A stretch of DNA of 6,399 nucleotides, taken from an uncultured Eubacteriales bacterium (lineage in GTDB: Bacteria; Bacillota; Clostridia; Oscillospirales; CAG-272). The DNA is taken from assembly GCA_949286815.1 (NCBI GenBank), contig CASEEB010000251.1, positions 1 through 6,399 of the forward strand. The letters run 5' to 3'. Positions 5,015 through 6,399 of the stretch are shown piece by piece (within the stretch, counting starts at the first letter, position 1; every line of letters begins with the position of its first letter). The notes beneath the pieces were generated by a model. The model had not been told where the DNA came from. It saw nothing but the letters and a program-made list of their open reading frames with translations, and searched no databases. The position numbers and the translations under genes were made by a program.

Positions 5015-6399
5015 ATGCAATGTAAAATAAGAGCAATCAATATTTTATTCTTTTCGGCAATGATTTTAATGATGTGTGCGCTGATCTCGTGCAGCAGGAC
5101 CGAGAGCGGAAATGATACCGTTCAAGATGGGGCAGAACAAAAGAGTACTTCTCAGACAGAGATGCCGACTGAGTCTCCTGAAAATCCGAAAACCATTGTG
5201 TTTGATGACGGAATTGATGAGGAACTGACCTCAGCCGATGTGGGCTCGCTAATCGAAGTGCCTCATTATTTGCTTGAAGCCGGCTTTGATTCTCCGATTT
5301 CGTCAGACGATGAAAATTGGTTTGCGAACAGCGCGGCGGATTTTTCCGAAGGTAACCTGACAAGCTATAACAGCACTCATTTCTATCTTTCAAACAAGAT
5401 CAAGATAAGGGCAGATATCGCATGTATCACGCTTAAACTCCGAGCTGACCGTCCCGGAGCCGCAAGCCATGATTCGGGGTACATAGGTCTGCGTCTGCCT
5501 CAGTATGAGGATGAATATTCCGCGGTAAAGGCAAACGGCATCTGGCTTGCTTTTCAGAACAACAAAGTGGGGATTATTAACGGCTGGCCCAATGTCGTAT
5601 TGTTTGAAACCGAGTTTTCTTTTTCGGAAAGCAGAGTTGTCTATATAGAAGACAATATGGAAGACAATGTAATTTCCGTATTTGTCGATAACGATGACGG
5701 TGTTAAATTGCTGGTGTTTCGAGTTATAATTGACGGTCAGAATATTACTGTAGTTGACGATGAAGGAAGTACAAAAATAACCGCCGCTTTCAGCTATGAG
5801 GTTGAGAACGAGGGATATATAGGTTTTTGGGCACATCAGAATAATGGCGGTGTCGTATACGATGATATTTCTGCCGAATGGGAGGAAGCCGTCAAGGTTC
5901 CTTATGTAGAATCCGACCCTACCAAGATTCGTGATCTGTACAGTGATACATGGACTGCGACAGACGGCGTCGGCCGTCAAATAAGCTCGGGAGAGAGCGA
6001 TGTTGACGATAAGTTGGTAGGTATATTTTATCAGATTTGGCATACCGCTACACACGGCACTTATTCGGACCAAATTCTGTACGACCATTACGCAATTTAT
6101 CGCGAAGGCGGTCTTGACGCTGTTAAGGATGCCATGGCGAGCGGCCCTTTGACCTGGCCTCACTACTGGGCGCAGCCGTATTTCGGTTACTATCTTTCCA
6201 CAGACCGTTGGGTGATCAGAAAACACGCTTCAATGCTTTCCGACATCGGAGTGGATTTCATTTTCCTTGATGTGACGAACGGAGAGTCGTTTACCTCTGT
6301 TTACAAAACGATTTTCAAGGAATACAAGGCAATGCGTGACGAAGGACTCGAAACCCCGGACATATGCTTTTTTCTCAGTGACAACAGCGAGGCAAACGC
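5015..6399 (+). CDS. Secreted lipoprotein, putative glycoside-hydrolase-like enzyme (3' end outside the window)
   Basis: The frame is open from the ATG at 5015 to the end of the window (461 codons plus two bases). Residues 1-26 are a lipoprotein signal peptide: Lys and Arg at 4 and 6, a hydrophobic stretch, then the lipobox LISC with the modified cysteine at 26, so the protein should be anchored outside the membrane. Residues 27-60 form a low-complexity Ser/Thr/Glu/Pro linker. Residues about 95-290 are rich in alternating beta strands and resemble a LamG or concanavalin-like sandwich. After a DTWTATDGVGR segment (311-321), residues 335 onward (VGIFYQIWH, PHYWAQPYFGYYLSTDRWVIRKH, then DIGVDFIFLDVTN) look like the first strands of a TIM barrel of the GH71/GH99-like kind. 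Asp419 on a strand end is a candidate active-site residue. I recognise the layout as a recurring, poorly characterised family but cannot give a substrate. Its neighbour, a divergent AraC-type regulator, supports a role in carbohydrate use. Long minus-strand open frames here are shadows. Confidence 0.9.
   Translation, partial: MQCKIRAINILFFSAMILMMCALISCSRTESGNDTVQDGAEQKSTSQTEMPTESPENPKTIVFDDGIDEELTSADVGSLIEVPHYLLEAGFDSPISSDDENWFANSAADFSEGNLTSYNSTHFYLSNKIKIRADIACITLKLRADRPGAASHDSGYIGLRLPQYEDEYSAVKANGIWLAFQNNKVGIINGWPNVVLFETEFSFSESRVVYIEDNMEDNVISVFVDNDDGVKLLVFRVIIDGQNITVVDDEGSTKITAAFSYEVENEGYIGFWAHQNNGGVVYDDISAEWEEAVKVPYVESDPTKIRDLYSDTWTATDGVGRQISSGESDVDDKLVGIFYQIWHTATHGTYSDQILYDHYAIYREGGLDAVKDAMASGPLTWPHYWAQPYFGYYLSTDRWVIRKHASMLSDIGVDFIFLDVTNGESFTSVYKTIFKEYKAMRDEGLETPDICFFLSDNSEAN

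Noticed and set aside
5390..6226. Long minus-strand open frame (278 codons) and the smaller one at 5037-5393
   Set aside because: They are antisense to the lipoprotein frame, which has a promoter, strong ribosome binding site, signal peptide and recognisable domain motifs. The minus-strand translations show no family features.
1..6399. CRISPR arrays, tRNA or rRNA genes, insertion sequences, attachment sites
   Set aside because: No regularly spaced repeats, tRNA-like cloverleaf, rRNA segments, transposase motifs or terminal inverted repeats were seen on either strand.

Overview
The window looks like chromosomal DNA of an anaerobic, low-to-mid GC Firmicute, most likely a gut or sediment member of the Clostridia. 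The reasons are AT-rich intergenic regions with consensus sigma-A promoters, strong purine-rich ribosome binding sites, a TPP riboswitch with an intrinsic terminator, and thiazole synthesis through the radical-SAM enzyme ThiH rather than the oxygen-dependent ThiO. The species cannot be named from the sequence.

Positions about 3840 down to 1 (minus strand) hold a thiamine-thiazole operon. It starts at a near-perfect promoter (3811-3839), then a TPP riboswitch (3711-3800), a leader hairpin and an intrinsic terminator (3632-3667), then thiS, thiF, thiG, thiH and a thiE/tenI-family gene. The genes overlap or are tightly spaced. The last complete gene resembles TenI (thiazole tautomerase) much more than ThiE. 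A further gene, whose first ten residues look like the start of a clostridial ThiE, begins 78 bases later and leaves the window at position 1. Together they describe the thiazole branch: ThiS carries sulfur, ThiF adenylates it, ThiH supplies dehydroglycine from tyrosine, ThiG builds the thiazole, and TenI aromatises it.

Positions 3840-3977 hold no intact gene. On the minus strand there is a short degenerate reading frame that looks like the N-terminus of a small conserved family (start MRLFHVSEE, then DI and FEPR), broken by an apparent one-base deletion. A 10-bp direct repeat lies beside it.

Positions 3978-4835 (minus) encode an AraC-family regulator with a cupin sensor domain. Divergent from it, starting at 5015 on the plus strand and running off the right end, is a secreted lipoprotein with a predicted beta-sandwich domain followed by the start of what looks like a glycoside-hydrolase-like TIM barrel. 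Two clear promoters lie back to back between them, with their -35 boxes only 22 bp apart. This suggests the regulator controls the lipoprotein gene, possibly in response to a sugar. The lipoprotein is the least understood part of the window.
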